IMG/VR virus record: IMGVR_UViG_3300037504_000179
Span: 1 to 21,650 of that record
DNA: 21,650 bases
DNA from: a virus
Strand: one strand, 5' to 3'
The translations under genes were made by a program, and so were the position numbers. Below the pieces are notes generated by a model. The model was not told the origin of the DNA, made no database searches, and saw only the letters and a list, made by a program, of their open reading frames with translations. Positions within the stretch are counted from its first letter, which is position 1. Each line of letters begins with the position of its first letter. Below are positions 21,500 through 21,650 of the stretch, piece by piece.

Positions 21500-21531
21500 G
21501 GCGTGGCGCCGATGTAAGCCGGAACCACGCC
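21500..21531 (-). other. Short hairpin in the gap before the QueF-like gene
   Basis: GGCGTGG (minus strand, 21531-21525) can pair with CCACGCC (21506-21500) across an 18-base loop that itself contains CCG/CGG. It occupies most of the 51-base gap upstream of the QueF-like start, which lacks a ribosome site. There is no T-run. I could not match it to a known riboswitch class. Confidence 0.35.
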
Positions 21532-21538
21532 GTTATGA

Positions 21539-21650
21539 TTAGTGTGGGGACCAGTTGGGTTGCTTGCGCATCAGCCGGTCCTTGGTCGCCTGGTAAGTGC
21601 CCTCCGCAGAACCGACGTAGAGTAGCCAGGAAATGACGACTGCAGCAACC
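21539..21650 (-). CDS. C-terminal end of a small membrane protein (partial)
   Basis: One minus-strand frame runs from the window edge to a TAA at 21541-21539. The visible 36 residues start VAAVVISWLLYVGSAEGTY, a likely transmembrane helix, and finish with a basic tail, RLMRKQPNWSPH. The start is outside the window. A second frame is also open across this stretch but encodes an implausible Arg/Pro/Thr-rich peptide. No function is proposed. Confidence 0.5.
   Translation of the reverse strand, partial: VAAVVISWLLYVGSAEGTYQATKDRLMRKQPNWSPH

Noticed and set aside
21488-21538. preQ1 riboswitch ahead of the QueF-like gene
   Set aside because: A hairpin is present, but I see no H-type pseudoknot layout or A-rich tail typical of preQ1 riboswitches.

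Overview
The window looks like the head-morphogenesis half of a double-stranded DNA tailed phage (or prophage). Every supported gene lies on the minus strand, so transcription runs from high to low coordinates. Genes are packed with overlaps of a few bases, and nearly all have a strong GGAGG-type ribosome binding site, so the host uses classical Shine-Dalgarno initiation. I cannot name the host. There is no integrase, tRNA or host marker. Most genes are GC-rich; the endonuclease gene at positions 1-655 is clearly AT-richer.

Read in the direction of transcription: (1) 21650-17511 holds the end of a small membrane protein, a QueF-like tunnelling-fold protein, a ParB-like protein, an AsnB-type amidotransferase and a SplB-like radical SAM enzyme. 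(2) 17496-10950 is the packaging and portal block: small terminase-like protein, large terminase, a methyltransferase, the portal, two small proteins, a short UDP-sugar dehydrogenase and a MuF-like minor head protein. (3) 10941-8224 holds two small Cys-rich proteins, a GT2 glycosyltransferase, two sulfotransferase-fold proteins and a 73-residue protein. (4) 8223-8089 is the one real regulatory gap, with a good sigma70-type promoter and, just downstream of it, a terminator-like hairpin. (5) 8088-5013 encodes a capsid protease with a scaffold-like C-terminus (probably also made separately from a nested start) and the major capsid protein. (6) 4932-656 encodes a tandem GT2 protein fused in frame to a small capsid-adjacent structural protein, a DUF1360 membrane protein, a membrane/coiled-coil protein, a virion-type protein and a PKD plus leucine-rich-repeat adhesin. 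(7) 655-1 is a truncated HNH endonuclease with three helix-turn-helix repeats.

The striking theme is that sugar and small-group chemistry (UDP-sugar dehydrogenase, three GT2 domains in two genes, two sulfotransferases, a methyltransferase, an amidotransferase) is interleaved with the head genes in the same operon-like run. One glycosyltransferase is physically fused to a virion-type protein. This suggests a late-expressed system that decorates either the capsid or the host surface with a modified, possibly sulfated, glycan. That is inference from gene content. A second, weaker theme is the QueF-like / ParB-like / AsnB-like / radical SAM set next to the terminase, which could relate to DNA base modification or repair. 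Positions given for internal starts were read directly from the sequence; no database search was possible.
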